Part shown: positions 9,994-20,285 of the stretch, in pieces | How the letters are laid out: the number at the start of each line of letters is the position of its first letter | Numbering within the stretch: position 1 is the stretch's first letter | Assembly (NCBI RefSeq): GCF_000812465.1 | Contig: NZ_JWMA01000006.1 | Span: forward strand, 149,887 to 213,886 | DNA from: Cupriavidus sp. IDO | GTDB taxonomy: Bacteria; Pseudomonadota; Gammaproteobacteria; Burkholderiales; Burkholderiaceae | Length of the DNA: 64,000 nucleotides | Direction: 5' to 3' | Made by a program: the position numbers and the translations under genes | The notes under the pieces: model-generated | What the model was told of the DNA's origin: nothing | Database searches by the model: none | What the model saw: the letters and a program-made list of their open reading frames with translations, nothing else

Positions 9994-10377
9994 ATGCCTT
10001 CCCTCCGCAAGCGACTCATGGCCCTGGATCCCACCACCGTCAGTACCGTGCTCTCCCTGTTGCCCACCATTCTCGAACAGGCCAACAAGACCATCGAGAA
10101 GATCAAGAAGGGCAAGCGCAAGGACGGGATGCCGGAGGGAACCGTTGCCGACGCGCGCGATCCCGCGGCCCGCATTGCCGAGCTGGAAGCCGCCGCCGTG
10201 CAGCAGGCCGAGGCCGTCAAGCTGCTGGCCGAACAGCATGCCATCACCATCGAGGCGCTGCGCAAGGAAGCCGCCCGGCTGGACCGCCGGCTGCGCCTGA
10301 TGACCGCGGTGGCGATGGGCGGCGTGGCGCTGGGACTCGGCAGCCTGGTGATCGCGCTAAACCTGCTGTTCCGCTAA
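9994..10377 (+). CDS. Small tail-anchored membrane protein with coiled coil, unknown function
   Basis: 127 residues. The N-terminal part is polar and helical with a Lys-rich patch (KIKKGKRK, about residues 37-44), residues 55-100 form a predicted coiled coil rich in Ala, Glu and Leu, and residues 104-125 are one hydrophobic segment ending LNLLFR with almost no C-terminal tail, so a tail-anchored inner-membrane protein is likely. A second ATG at 10018 (MALDPTT) is a possible start. It sits between dapD and the arsC-like gene on the same strand. I do not recognise a family. Confidence 0.65.
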   Translation: MPSLRKRLMALDPTTVSTVLSLLPTILEQANKTIEKIKKGKRKDGMPEGTVADARDPAARIAELEAAAVQQAEAVKLLAEQHAITIEALRKEAARLDRRLRLMTAVAMGGVALGLGSLVIALNLLFR

Positions 10378-10419
10378 GCCTGCTCTGGCCAACGTATCCG
10401 AATTCCTCCAAGACAAGCC

Positions 10420-11938
<1,519 letters not shown>

Positions 11939-11963
11939 TTTTTTTCGCCGGAAGACACCACAC

Positions 11964-12857
11964 ATGGCAACGCCCTCCCCCCTGCGCACCGTGCGCGACC
12001 TGCTGCGGCTCGCAGTCTCGCGCTTTACCGCTGCACGCCTGTCCTTCGGCCACGGCAGCGCCAATGCCTATGACGAAGCGGCCTATCTGGTCCTGCACAC
12101 GCTGAACCTGCCGCTCGACACGCTCGACCCGTTCCTCGACGCGCGCCTCCTGCCCGAGGAAATCGACGCCGTGATGAAGGTCATCGACCGCCGCGTCAAC
12201 GAGCGCGTGCCGGCCGCCTACATCACGCACGAGGCCTATATGCATGGCCTGCGCTTCTACGTGGACTCGCGCGTCATCGTGCCGCGCAGCTTCATCGGCG
12301 AACTGCTGCAGGAAGGCCTGGAGCCGTGGATCGGCGAGACCGGCAAGATCGGCCCGGTGCTGGAACTGTGCACCGGCTCGGGCTGCCTGCCGATCATCGC
12401 CGCGCACGTCTGGCCGAACGCGCAGGTCGACGCGGTGGACATATCCTCCGACGCTCTGGCGGTCGCGCGCCGCAATGTGGCCGACTACAAGATGGAAGAC
12501 CGCATCCATCTGTACGAAGGCGACCTGTACGCCCCGCTGCCGGCCGGCGCCACCTACGACGTGATCCTGACCAATCCGCCGTATGTCAATGAAACCTCGA
12601 TGCAGGCGCTGCCGCCCGAATACCTCGCCGAGCCGCGCATTGCCCTGGCCGGCGGCGACGACGGCATGGACGTGGTGCGCCAGATCATCGCCGGCGCCAA
12701 GGCACGGCTCAATCCGGGCGGCGTGCTGGTGGTGGAGATCGGCAACGAGCACGCCAACGTGGAAGCGGCCTTCCCGGACCTGGAGATCGTGTGGCTGCCC
12801 GTCAGCGCCGGCGACGAACAGGTATTCCTGCTGACCTACGACGCGTTGCCGGGGTAA
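11964..12857 (+). CDS. prmB: Ribosomal protein L3 N5-glutamine methyltransferase
   Basis: 297 residues. The SAM-binding motif LELCTGSGCLPI (133-144) and the catalytic NPPY at 204-207 define the PrmB/PrmC/HemK family; the N-terminal helical domain and overall length fit PrmB, which methylates a Gln of ribosomal protein L3, better than PrmC. It follows dapE by 25 bp and is probably in the same transcript. The gene ends just before a palindromic repeat. Confidence 0.93.
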   Translation: MATPSPLRTVRDLLRLAVSRFTAARLSFGHGSANAYDEAAYLVLHTLNLPLDTLDPFLDARLLPEEIDAVMKVIDRRVNERVPAAYITHEAYMHGLRFYVDSRVIVPRSFIGELLQEGLEPWIGETGKIGPVLELCTGSGCLPIIAAHVWPNAQVDAVDISSDALAVARRNVADYKMEDRIHLYEGDLYAPLPAGATYDVILTNPPYVNETSMQALPPEYLAEPRIALAGGDDGMDVVRQIIAGAKARLNPGGVLVVEIGNEHANVEAAFPDLEIVWLPVSAGDEQVFLLTYDALPG

Positions 12858-12876
12858 CCAACCGCCCGATTGTTTG

Positions 12877-12905
12877 CTCCCCTCTCCCGCTTGCGGGAGA
12901 GGGAG
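12877..12905. repeat. Palindromic repeat element, copy 1
   Basis: CCCTCTCCCGC (12880-12890) and GCGGGAGAGGG (12893-12903) form an 11-bp inverted repeat. The left flank plus arm, GTTTGCTCCCCTCTCCCGC, recurs exactly at 62134-62152 in the second copy. Both copies lie just after coding regions, as REP-like elements do. Confidence 0.75.
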
Positions 12906-13092
12906 CCCGCAAGGGGTCTCGCATACTCGATCCTGCCCGCCATCACCCGCGCAAACTGGGCGAACACCGGCCAGGCCCCGACATCCATGGCCGCAGACCA
13001 TCTACACTCGCGGCAGACCACCGCCACTGGTGGCAATCGAATCACACAATATCGAGACAACGCGGCCCGGAACGGCCGCGCCCGCTGAAGCC

Positions 13093-14352
13093 GTGACCGC
13101 CAGCAACCATCCGCTCCCCTCATCTTCCAGCGTGCCCGACAAGTCGGCTGCCGCCCGGAGCGCGGCGCACGGTATTGCATGGCTGACCTTCGCGTTCATG
13201 CTCAGCCAGTTCTTCCGCTCATGCCTCGCCGTGATGGCGCCGGAACTGCAGCATGACTTCGGCCTGTCGCCGGCAGGGTTCGGCGCGCTGTCGTCCTGCT
13301 TCTTCCTGGCATTCGCGGTGGCGCAGATACCGTGCGGGATCGCCTTCGACCGCTATGGCGTCGGGCGGCCCACCGCACTGCTGCTGGGTGTGGGCGCGGT
13401 GTGCTCCGTCCTGTTCGTGCTGGCGCCGAGCGGTACCGTCGCCACGCTGGCGCAGATCGGGCTTGGGCTCGCTTGCGCGCCGGTCTTCATGGGGCTGCTG
13501 CATTTTGCCTCGGAGCAGCTTTCCGAACGGGACTACACCCGGATCGTCAGCAAATCGAACGCCATGGGCATGATCGGCGCGCTGTGCGCCACGGCGCCGC
13601 TGGGCTGGGCCACGGAGTGGATCGGCTGGCGTGCCTCGATGTCGGTGTCCGCCCTTGGCACGGTCGCGGCCTGCTACGGCGTGTGGCGTTTCGTGCGCGA
13701 CGAGGGCCATGCGGAAGCCCGCAACGCGCCGCTGGGTTCGATGCTCTCGCAAAGCGTCAGGCTGCTGGGCATGGCGCCGCTTTGGACGCTGATTCCGCTG
13801 TGCGCGGCAATGGCGGCAGGCACGGCATTCCGCAACGCCTGGAGCGGTCCGTACCTGGCCGACGTCTACGGCATGGGCTCCGGCCCTCGCGGCGTGGCGC
13901 TGACCCTGCTCAGCCTGGCCGGCTTCCTCACGGCCTTTGTCCTGCCGGTGCTGGTCCGGCGCAGTACGCTCAAGACGGCCATCGTGGCGTGGGCGTGTGT
14001 CTCCATGTCCGGCGGCATCGTGCTGACCCTCTGGCCTGCCGGCGGCGTGGCGTCGGGCGTCGGCTTCATGGCGCTGCTGTCGACCATCGGCATGCTTCAT
14101 CCGCTGGTCATGGCGCAGGGCCGCGGCCTGATTCCGCCATCGAGCCGGGGGCGCGGCCTGGGCCTGCTCAATACCTTCGTGTTCCTGGGCTCGGCGCTGG
14201 CGTCGTGGGCGTTCGGGCTGATCGCCAACGCCGGCCATGTGCGCCAGTGGCCGATGCCGACGACCTATTCGGCAATTTTCCTCTGCGCCGCCATGATGAT
14301 TGCCGCGTCGCTGGTGCCTTATCTCTTCAGCCCGGGATCGGGCAAGCGCTGA
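13093..14352 (+). CDS. MFS transporter, NarK/NNP- or ACS-like 12-TM carrier
   Basis: About 419 residues from a GTG at 13093 (VTASNHPLPSSS). About twelve membrane segments and the MFS loop motif FDRYGVGRPTALL between segments 2 and 3 identify a major facilitator. The N-terminal SQFFRSCLAVMAPEL region is typical of betaproteobacterial MFS carriers annotated as nitrate/nitrite or organic-anion transporters; the substrate is not predictable. The open frame extends upstream to 12874, but those codons come from the palindromic repeat and its flank, so a later start is chosen; no clear ribosome binding site distinguishes the options. Monocistronic by position. Confidence 0.75.
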   Translation: MTASNHPLPSSSSVPDKSAAARSAAHGIAWLTFAFMLSQFFRSCLAVMAPELQHDFGLSPAGFGALSSCFFLAFAVAQIPCGIAFDRYGVGRPTALLLGVGAVCSVLFVLAPSGTVATLAQIGLGLACAPVFMGLLHFASEQLSERDYTRIVSKSNAMGMIGALCATAPLGWATEWIGWRASMSVSALGTVAACYGVWRFVRDEGHAEARNAPLGSMLSQSVRLLGMAPLWTLIPLCAAMAAGTAFRNAWSGPYLADVYGMGSGPRGVALTLLSLAGFLTAFVLPVLVRRSTLKTAIVAWACVSMSGGIVLTLWPAGGVASGVGFMALLSTIGMLHPLVMAQGRGLIPPSSRGRGLGLLNTFVFLGSALASWAFGLIANAGHVRQWPMPTTYSAIFLCAAMMIAASLVPYLFSPGSGKR

Positions 14353-14600
14353 AAGCTCCTCTCACGGGCGCGACAGGCCCGCACTGTCGGCGGCGATTGT
14401 AAAGCGGATCACGCACATCCAAAATATCCTGTTCGTCCCGCAGCTCACCAACCGTGCTGCCGTCAATGCCGGCGATCAGGACGGTTCCGGGCACAGAAAG
14501 GCTGCCTTAGCGATTCCCGAATTCCGCTCCCGTCCTCGGGCCTTTACCGTCTGTGACAAAAGCGTCCCAAATCAGAGGACCGACACCAAGGAGACAAGGC

Positions 14601-15617
14601 ATGGAATCTTCGCGCCTCTGCCCGCGCGCCACGCTGCGCCGCAGATCGTTGCTCTCGCTGGGTGCAATGGCTGCCGTCGCAGCCGTCGCGCTGGGGCATC
14701 CCGTCGCCGCAAAGGCCGAGGTCTGGCCAGCCCGGCCGATCCAGCTGCTGATCCCCTATCCGCCCGGCGGCAGCGCCGACCTGCTGGCGCGCCCGGTCGC
14801 GGCCAGGCTGCAGGAGCGGCTGGGCCAGCCCGTGGTGCTCGACTACCGGCCCGGCGCCGGCGGCACCATCGCGAGCCAGATGCTGGCGCGCGCCAGGCCT
14901 GACGGCAACACGCTGATCATGGTGCTGGCGGCGCACGCCATCAACGCCAGCCTGTACCCCAGGCTTCCGTACGACACGCGCAAGGACTTCGCACCGGTCT
15001 CGCTGGTGGCAAACCTGCCGATGATCCTGGCGGGCAGTCCGTCGCTGCAGGCAAGCAATGTGGCGGAGCTGATCGCGCAGGCCAAGGCTGCTCCCGGCAA
15101 GCTCACCTTCGCCTCGGCGGGCAACGGCAACACCGGCCACCTCGCCGGCGAGCTGTTCGATTCCGTCGCGGGCATCAAGATGACCCACGTTCCCTACAAG
15201 GGCAGCGCGCAGGTGGTGACGGCGATGCTGTCGGGCGAGGTCCAGCTGACCTTCGACAGCATCTCCACCACCCTGCCGCATGTGCGCAGCGGCAAGCTGC
15301 GCGCGCTGGCCGTGACCGGCAGCCAGCGGGCCGCGGTCGCGCCCGAGGTGCCGACGCTGGCCGAGGCCGGCGTGCCAGGCATCAACATCACCGGCTGGTA
15401 CGCGGTGCTGGCGCCGGCCGGCACGCCGCAGCCCGTCATCGACCGGCTCAGCACCGAGATCGCGACGGTGCTGCGCCAACCCGAACTGAAAGCCACGCTG
15501 GCCGCCAACGGCTATGAGCCGGTGGGCTCCACGCCCGCCGCGCTGCGCACCCACATCGATGCCGAGATCAACCGCTGGAGCAAGGTGGTCAAGGAATCCG
15601 GGGCGCAAATCCAATAA
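14601..15617 (+). CDS. Bug-family tripartite tricarboxylate receptor (periplasmic binding protein)
   Basis: 338 residues. After a twin-arginine-looking N-terminus (ATLRRRSLLSLGAMAA) and a signal peptide ending near AAKAE (about residue 39), the mature protein has Bug/TctC hallmarks: WPARPIQLLIPYPPGG, DYRPGAGGTI and the VPYKGSAQ motif. Bug proteins bind carboxylates or other small organics with a buried water pair and feed TctAB or signal transduction. ATG at 14601 is preceded by AAGGAGA with eight-base spacing. The acyl-CoA ligase gene follows after 78 bp, suggesting uptake then CoA activation of a carboxylic acid. No TctAB genes are nearby. Confidence 0.9.
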   Translation: MESSRLCPRATLRRRSLLSLGAMAAVAAVALGHPVAAKAEVWPARPIQLLIPYPPGGSADLLARPVAARLQERLGQPVVLDYRPGAGGTIASQMLARARPDGNTLIMVLAAHAINASLYPRLPYDTRKDFAPVSLVANLPMILAGSPSLQASNVAELIAQAKAAPGKLTFASAGNGNTGHLAGELFDSVAGIKMTHVPYKGSAQVVTAMLSGEVQLTFDSISTTLPHVRSGKLRALAVTGSQRAAVAPEVPTLAEAGVPGINITGWYAVLAPAGTPQPVIDRLSTEIATVLRQPELKATLAANGYEPVGSTPAALRTHIDAEINRWSKVVKESGAQIQ

Positions 15618-15695
15618 GTCCTTCGATACGTCCTTCGAGCCATCATTGCCTGCCGGGCGCTGCCACGCCGGCGCCCGCACTCCTCCTTGCCGAAC

Positions 15696-17246
15696 ATGAC
15701 CCAGCCGACCCCGATCCAACGCCCCTTCACCACCATGTCCGTGCTCGTGCGCGAGCACGCCACCCAACGCCCCACGCAGCGCGCCCTGATGCACGGCGAG
15801 CGCGTGCTCGACTATGCCGGCCTCGACGCCGCCATGGACCGCGTTGCCGCCGCGCTGGCACGCGACGGCGTGCGCCCCGGCGAGGCCATTGCCATCTGCG
15901 CCGCGTCGTCGATCGAATACGCGGCGGTCTACCTGGGCGCCGTGCGCGCGGGCGTGGTGGTGGCGCCGCTGGCGCCATCGTCCACGCCGGACAGCCTGGC
16001 CGGCATGGTTGCCGACTCGGGCGCGCGCATCCTGTTCACGGACGCTACGGTGGCCGGCGCGCTGCAGCCCGTGCGCGACAAGCTGGCGGGCACGCCCATC
16101 GTCACTCTGGATGGCAGCGACGCGGGCCAGCCGTATGAGACCTGGCTCGCTCCCGCGGGCACGCCCGTGACCGAGCCCGAGATCGGCGCGGAGATGCCGC
16201 TCAACATCATCTACTCCTCCGGCACCACCGGTAGCCCCAAGGGCATCGTGCAGTCGCACGGCATGCGCTGGGCGCATGTGTCGCGTGGCGCGATGACCGG
16301 CTATGGCACCAGCGCGATCACGCTGCTGTCGACACCGCTCTACTCCAACACCACCCTGGCGAGTTTCTTTCCCACCATCGGGCTGGGCGGCACTGCCGTG
16401 CTGATGGCGAAGTTCGATGCAAGGGAATATCTCGAACTGGCGCAGCGCCACCGCGTGACGCATACCATGCTGGTGCCGGTGCAGTACCAGCGCCTGCTCG
16501 CGCATGCGGATTTCGATCGCGCCGACCTGGCGGCCTTCCAGCAGAAGTTCTGCACCAGCGCGCCGTTCAGTGCTGCGCTGAAGGCCGAAGTGCTCAGGCG
16601 CTGGCCCGGCGGCCTGATGGAGCTGTACGGCATGACCGAAGGTGGCGGCGGGTGCCTGCTGGCTGCCGACCAGTTCCCGGACAAGCTGCACACGGTCGGA
16701 CGCCCCGCCACCGGCGCCGACGTGCGCATCATCGACGACGAAGGCAAGGAACTGCCACCGGGAAGCGTCGGCGAAGTCGTCGGCCGCTCGGCCGCGATGA
16801 TGAACGGCTATCACAACCAGCCGGCCAAGACCGCCGAAACGGAATGGCATGACGTCGAGGGCAACCGCTTCATCCGCACCGGCGACATTGGCCGCTTTGA
16901 CGAAGACGGCTTCCTGATCCTGCTGGACCGCAAGAAAGACATGATCATCTCGGGCGGCTTCAATATCTACCCGAGCGATATCGAGTCGGTGGTGCGCGAA
17001 CACCCGGCGGTCGCCGAAGTCTCAGTGGTAGGCGTGCCCTCGGAGCGCTGGGGCGAAACGCCGGTGGCATTCGTCGCGCTGCGTGCAGGCAGCGGCGCCA
17101 CCGCGCAGGACATACTGGCCTGGGCCAACGAGCGCCTGGGCAAGACCCAGCGGCTGGCCGCGCTGCACGAGGTCGACACCCTGCCGCGCAGCGCCATCGG
17201 CAAGGTGCTCAAGCGCGAACTGCGCGACCGCATCGCCGGCGCCTGA
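15696..17246 (+). CDS. AMP-dependent acyl-CoA synthetase/ligase
   Basis: 516 residues, ANL superfamily. The P-loop YSSGTTGSPKG spans residues 173-183, the A5-type motif LYGMTEGGG follows about residue 310, the A7/A8 hinge region RTGDIGRFDEDG and DRKKDMIISGG is intact, and the C-terminal catalytic Lys is in SAIGKVLKREL (about residue 503). It would activate a carboxylic acid to its CoA thioester; class-I fatty or aromatic substrates are possible and cannot be told apart here. Start taken as the ATG at 15696; a TTG nine bases upstream is in frame. Cotranscription with the Bug gene is likely. Confidence 0.9.
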   Translation: MTQPTPIQRPFTTMSVLVREHATQRPTQRALMHGERVLDYAGLDAAMDRVAAALARDGVRPGEAIAICAASSIEYAAVYLGAVRAGVVVAPLAPSSTPDSLAGMVADSGARILFTDATVAGALQPVRDKLAGTPIVTLDGSDAGQPYETWLAPAGTPVTEPEIGAEMPLNIIYSSGTTGSPKGIVQSHGMRWAHVSRGAMTGYGTSAITLLSTPLYSNTTLASFFPTIGLGGTAVLMAKFDAREYLELAQRHRVTHTMLVPVQYQRLLAHADFDRADLAAFQQKFCTSAPFSAALKAEVLRRWPGGLMELYGMTEGGGGCLLAADQFPDKLHTVGRPATGADVRIIDDEGKELPPGSVGEVVGRSAAMMNGYHNQPAKTAETEWHDVEGNRFIRTGDIGRFDEDGFLILLDRKKDMIISGGFNIYPSDIESVVREHPAVAEVSVVGVPSERWGETPVAFVALRAGSGATAQDILAWANERLGKTQRLAALHEVDTLPRSAIGKVLKRELRDRIAGA

Positions 17247-17288
17247 CGCGGCGCGCACGACACGCTCAGGGAAAGTTCGCGAGGGCGC

Positions 17289-17317
17289 TTGCGCAATTGC
17301 AAAGGCGTCTCTATAAT
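17289..17317 (+). promoter_or_regulatory. Sigma-70 promoter of tRNA-Val
   Basis: TTGCGC (17289-17294) and a perfect TATAAT (17312-17317) are separated by exactly 17 bp. The predicted start, about 17325, is a few bases before the mature tRNA 5' end. Confidence 0.8.
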
Positions 17318-17330
17318 TCGCGCCTTCGCT

Positions 17331-17407
17331 AGGCTCGTAGCTCAGCTGGTTAGAGCACCACCTTGACATGGTGGGGGTCGTTGGTTCGAGTCCAATCGAG
17401 CCTACCA
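17331..17407 (+). tRNA. tRNA-Val (GAC)
   Basis: A complete 77-nt tRNA including the encoded CCA. Acceptor strands AGGCTCG and CGAGCCT pair fully, the anticodon stem CCACC/GGTGG encloses loop TTGACAT with anticodon GAC at 17365-17367, and the T-arm TTGGTTCGAGTCCAA is regular. Discriminator A and CCA occupy 17404-17407. The anticodon reads GUC (and, by wobble, GUU) valine codons, which are frequent in this GC-rich genome. Confidence 0.98.
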
Positions 17408-17421
17408 ACGCACAACAGGAC

Positions 17422-17462
17422 ACGGACGGCACGCAGTCATGCATGCCGTCCGTTTTCTTTTT
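17422..17462 (+). terminator. Rho-independent terminator of tRNA-Val
   Basis: ACGGACGGCA (17422-17431) pairs with TGCCGTCCGT (17444-17453) to give a 10-bp stem, directly followed by TTTCTTTTT. It ends 41 bp before the convergent cupin gene. Confidence 0.88.
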
Positions 17463-17502
17463 GGCCGCGCCGGCGGCTTCTCCGGTGGTTCAGGGCGATG
17501 GT

Positions 17503-17970
17503 TCAGGGCAGCAAGTGCGTATCGCCCGCGGCCTGTGGCGGCAACTTGATTGCCAGCGCCTTGAATTCGCCACTGGTTGCGACCGAGCCCGCATGCGCAG
17601 CGCCCTTCGGGATGATGATCAGGTCACCAGGGCCGACCTCGCGCTGTTCGCTGCCCAGCCAGAATGTGCCCCTGCCCGAAATGACGTACTGGATCTCGTC
17701 GGCGCTGGTGTGATAGTGCTTCGGCACGTTTCCCGATTGCACGGCAATGGTCCCGTGCGGCGTCGACACCAGCCCTTTCGTGCGCAGCGTGCCCATATTG
17801 GGAACCTGCGGTCCGATGTCTTCATTGGTCATCGCTGCCAGGTTGATGATCTGCGGCGTCAGCGCGGCCGGCGGGGTCTGCGCGTGAGCCTGCGGCAGCT
17901 CCACGCGGGCCGCAAGGTAGCCGCAAGCAAAGGCGGCCGGGACAGCAGCAAGAACGGCAAAGCGACGCAT
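17503..17970 (-). CDS. Exported cupin-domain protein
   Basis: 155 residues. Residues 1-30 form a Sec signal peptide ending near AHAQT. The mature part is a single cupin: motif 1 is represented by PKHYHTSADEIQYVISGRG with two His and a Glu as likely metal ligands, and motif 2 by PGDLIIIPKGAAHAG. Periplasmic single-cupin proteins can be sugar isomerases, dioxygenases or binding proteins, so the role is open. GGGAGA precedes the ATG. It stands alone, convergent with the tRNA and upstream of the CaiB-type gene on the same strand. Confidence 0.82.
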   Translation of the reverse strand: MRRFAVLAAVPAAFACGYLAARVELPQAHAQTPPAALTPQIINLAAMTNEDIGPQVPNMGTLRTKGLVSTPHGTIAVQSGNVPKHYHTSADEIQYVISGRGTFWLGSEQREVGPGDLIIIPKGAAHAGSVATSGEFKALAIKLPPQAAGDTHLLP

Positions 17971-18105
17971 GTTTTTCTCCCTTGGGTTGACCTGCGGTCA
18001 TCAGTGCATCGCCACGAAGCCTGCGTCGTGCGGCACGGCTGGATTGTCTCACCGCGATGCGCGCCCATAAGTGGGGAAAACCCGTCCCGGATCAGGCTGT
18101 TCGGG

Positions 18106-19251
18106 TCATGCGCCGGCGATGCCTAATTCCGCCAGCACGGCGTCCGTATGCTCTCCCAGCAGCGGTGCCACGCCGAGCGGCCGGGCGGCGCTGGCCTGCC
18201 CCGGCAGGTTCGCCCAGGGCAGCTCGCCCAGCCCGGCCTGCGCCAACCGGGCAAACACACCGACTTCCCTGCACTGGGCGCTGCCGCGCAAATCGCGCGG
18301 ATGGCCAATTCGCGCGAACAGCACATCGTGCTCGGTGAAGGCGGCCTCCCAGTGTGCCAGCGGCCGCGCGCGCAGCGCGGCGCCTACGCGCTGGCACAAT
18401 TCCGCCGCACGCGGCAGGCGTCCGGCACTGGTGCGCAGCCCGGCGTCTGCCAGCCAGTCATGAAACCCGAGGAGCCTGGCGAGCCGGCTGAACATGGCGT
18501 CGTTGAGCATGCTCAGATAAAGCTGCCCATCAGATGCCTCGAACATGCCAGTCGGCGCGTTGGCCGCGGCGAGCTCGGCATCCGGGAACATGGCGTCGTC
18601 CAGCACAAGGTAAGACTGCAGCGCGGCGCTGGCTTCCAGCAGCGATACCTGCACATGCCGCCCCTTGCCGCTGCGGGCTGCCTTGTAGAGCGCTGCCGAA
18701 GCCCCCTGCGCGGCGTACAGGCCGGTGCTGAGATCGACCAGGAAGAAACCGATGCGCCGTGGCTGGCCGGCGCTGTCCCGGTTGATATGCATCAGTCCGC
18801 TGAACGCCTGCATGGTGGTGTCGACCGCCGGCATCGCCGCCATCGGGCCGGTGTGGCCGTAACCGGAGATCGACACATAGACCAGTGCCGGATTGAGCGC
18901 GGCCAGGTCTGCGTAGCCCAGCCCCATCCGCTCGGCCACGCCGGGCCGGAAGTTCTGGATGATCACATCGGCCTGCTCGGCAAGCATACGCATGGCGGCG
19001 CGCCCGTCTTCCGTCCGCGCATCAAGCACCACGCTCTCCTTGCCCGCGTTGTAGGCAATCGAAATCGCGGTCTGTCCTTCGCGCACCCGCCCCATCTGCC
19101 TGGCCCAGTCGCCGACCGGCGGTTCCGCCTTGATCACGCGCGCACCCTGCTGCCGCAGGATCAGCCCGCAGTAGGGCCCGGCAATGCCCTGGCTCAGGTC
19201 GAGCACCGTCAGCCCGGCCAGCATGCCTTCGTCGTCAGCATTCTCGTTCAT
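18106..19251 (-). CDS. Family III CoA-transferase (CaiB/BaiF)
   Basis: 381 residues. The N-terminus LTVLDLSQGIAGPYCG and the segment GFFLVDLSTGLYA, in which D173 aligns with the catalytic Asp of formyl-CoA transferase, assign it to the family III CoA-transferases, which move CoA between carboxylic acids through an aspartyl-CoA thioester. Conserved GKGRHVQVSLLEA follows. AGGAAA overlaps the stop codon of the upstream oxidoreductase, only 9 bp away, so translation is coupled. In context (Bug receptor, oxidoreductase, LysR) it probably starts breakdown of an imported organic acid. Confidence 0.92.
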   Translation of the reverse strand: MNENADDEGMLAGLTVLDLSQGIAGPYCGLILRQQGARVIKAEPPVGDWARQMGRVREGQTAISIAYNAGKESVVLDARTEDGRAAMRMLAEQADVIIQNFRPGVAERMGLGYADLAALNPALVYVSISGYGHTGPMAAMPAVDTTMQAFSGLMHINRDSAGQPRRIGFFLVDLSTGLYAAQGASAALYKAARSGKGRHVQVSLLEASAALQSYLVLDDAMFPDAELAAANAPTGMFEASDGQLYLSMLNDAMFSRLARLLGFHDWLADAGLRTSAGRLPRAAELCQRVGAALRARPLAHWEAAFTEHDVLFARIGHPRDLRGSAQCREVGVFARLAQAGLGELPWANLPGQASAARPLGVAPLLGEHTDAVLAELGIAGA

Positions 19252-19260
19252 GTTTGTTTC

Positions 19261-20274
19261 CTAGAGGTCCAGCATGACCTTGCCGATGGCGCGGCGCGAC
19301 ATCGTGGTCTCGACTGCCTCGTACCAGTCCTGAAGGCGGAATCGCTGAAGCACTGGCGGCGGCAGCTCGCCCTTGTCGACGGCGTTGAGGATCCTGCCAA
19401 CCATCTCCTGCACCTGCGGCGCAAAGCGGCGGCGCTCGTCGGTCAGGCCCCAGCCGATGTAGTAGCCGTAGTTGAAACCGATCAGCGTCAGGTTCTTCAC
19501 CAGCAGCAGGTTCGCCGGCACTTGCGGGATGCGCCCGCTGGCGTAGCCGATCGACAGCAGCCGCGCGCCGGGGGCAGCGCAACGCAGCGAAGCATCGAAC
19601 AGATCTCCACCAACCGGATCGAACACGATATCGACGCCCCCGGCGGGACACAGTGCCTTGACTGCCGCCGCCAGCGTCTCCGGGTCGGGCGGCAGCGCAT
19701 GCGTGGCGCCGTTGCGCAAGGCAGCCTCGCGCTTGGCCTCGGTGCTTGCCGTAGCGATTACGCGCGCCCCCATCAGCCGCCCGATCTGCACCGCCGCCGT
19801 GCCCAGCGCGCCGCTCGCACCGTGCACCAGCATGGTCTCGCCGGGCCGCAGCGCCGCGCGCCAGTCCAGCGCGGCCCATACAGTGCCGCAGGTGACCGGC
19901 AGCGCCGCCGCGTGCGCCAGATCGAGCGTGTCGGGCACGGGGTAGACCGTATCCGCCGTCGTGACCACTTCCTCGGCAAAGCCGCCCCAGTCGAGCGCCG
20001 CCGTTACGCGCTGGCCCGGACGCAGCCGGGTCACGTCTGGCGCAACCTCGATGATCTCGCCCGCGGCCTCCGTGCCCGGCGTAAATGGCAGCGGCGGTTT
20101 GCGCTGGTATTTGCCGGAGACAAACAGGCTCAGCGCAAAGCCCACGCCGGCATGCCGCACGCGGATGCGCACCTGACCCGGCGCGAGCGGCTGGCGCGGG
20201 ATCCGTTGCAGCGCCAGCTCGCTCCAGTGGCACCAGCGTGAGCAGACCAGTCCCAGGTAGTCGTTCTCTTGCAT
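19261..20274 (-). CDS. NADPH:quinone oxidoreductase / zinc-independent MDR alcohol dehydrogenase family
   Basis: About 337 residues. The N-terminal GroES-like domain (LAPGQVRIRVRHAGVGF) is followed by the nucleotide-binding domain with HGASGALGTAAVQIG, typical of quinone oxidoreductase-type medium-chain dehydrogenase/reductases. The structural and catalytic zinc ligands of alcohol dehydrogenases are absent. Enoyl-CoA or quinone reduction are the usual activities. Two starts compete: the ATG at 20274 has AGGA six bases upstream and is given here; the ATG at 20289 overlaps the stop of the upstream Bug gene in an ATGA arrangement. Either way it is coupled to that gene. Confidence 0.88.
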   Translation of the reverse strand: MQENDYLGLVCSRWCHWSELALQRIPRQPLAPGQVRIRVRHAGVGFALSLFVSGKYQRKPPLPFTPGTEAAGEIIEVAPDVTRLRPGQRVTAALDWGGFAEEVVTTADTVYPVPDTLDLAHAAALPVTCGTVWAALDWRAALRPGETMLVHGASGALGTAAVQIGRLMGARVIATASTEAKREAALRNGATHALPPDPETLAAAVKALCPAGGVDIVFDPVGGDLFDASLRCAAPGARLLSIGYASGRIPQVPANLLLVKNLTLIGFNYGYYIGWGLTDERRRFAPQVQEMVGRILNAVDKGELPPPVLQRFRLQDWYEAVETTMSRRAIGKVMLDL

Positions 20275-20285
20275 CGCCGATCCTG

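Noticed and set aside
12874..13092. N-terminal 73 codons of the MFS frame
   Set aside because: They begin inside the palindromic repeat and have no membrane or family features.
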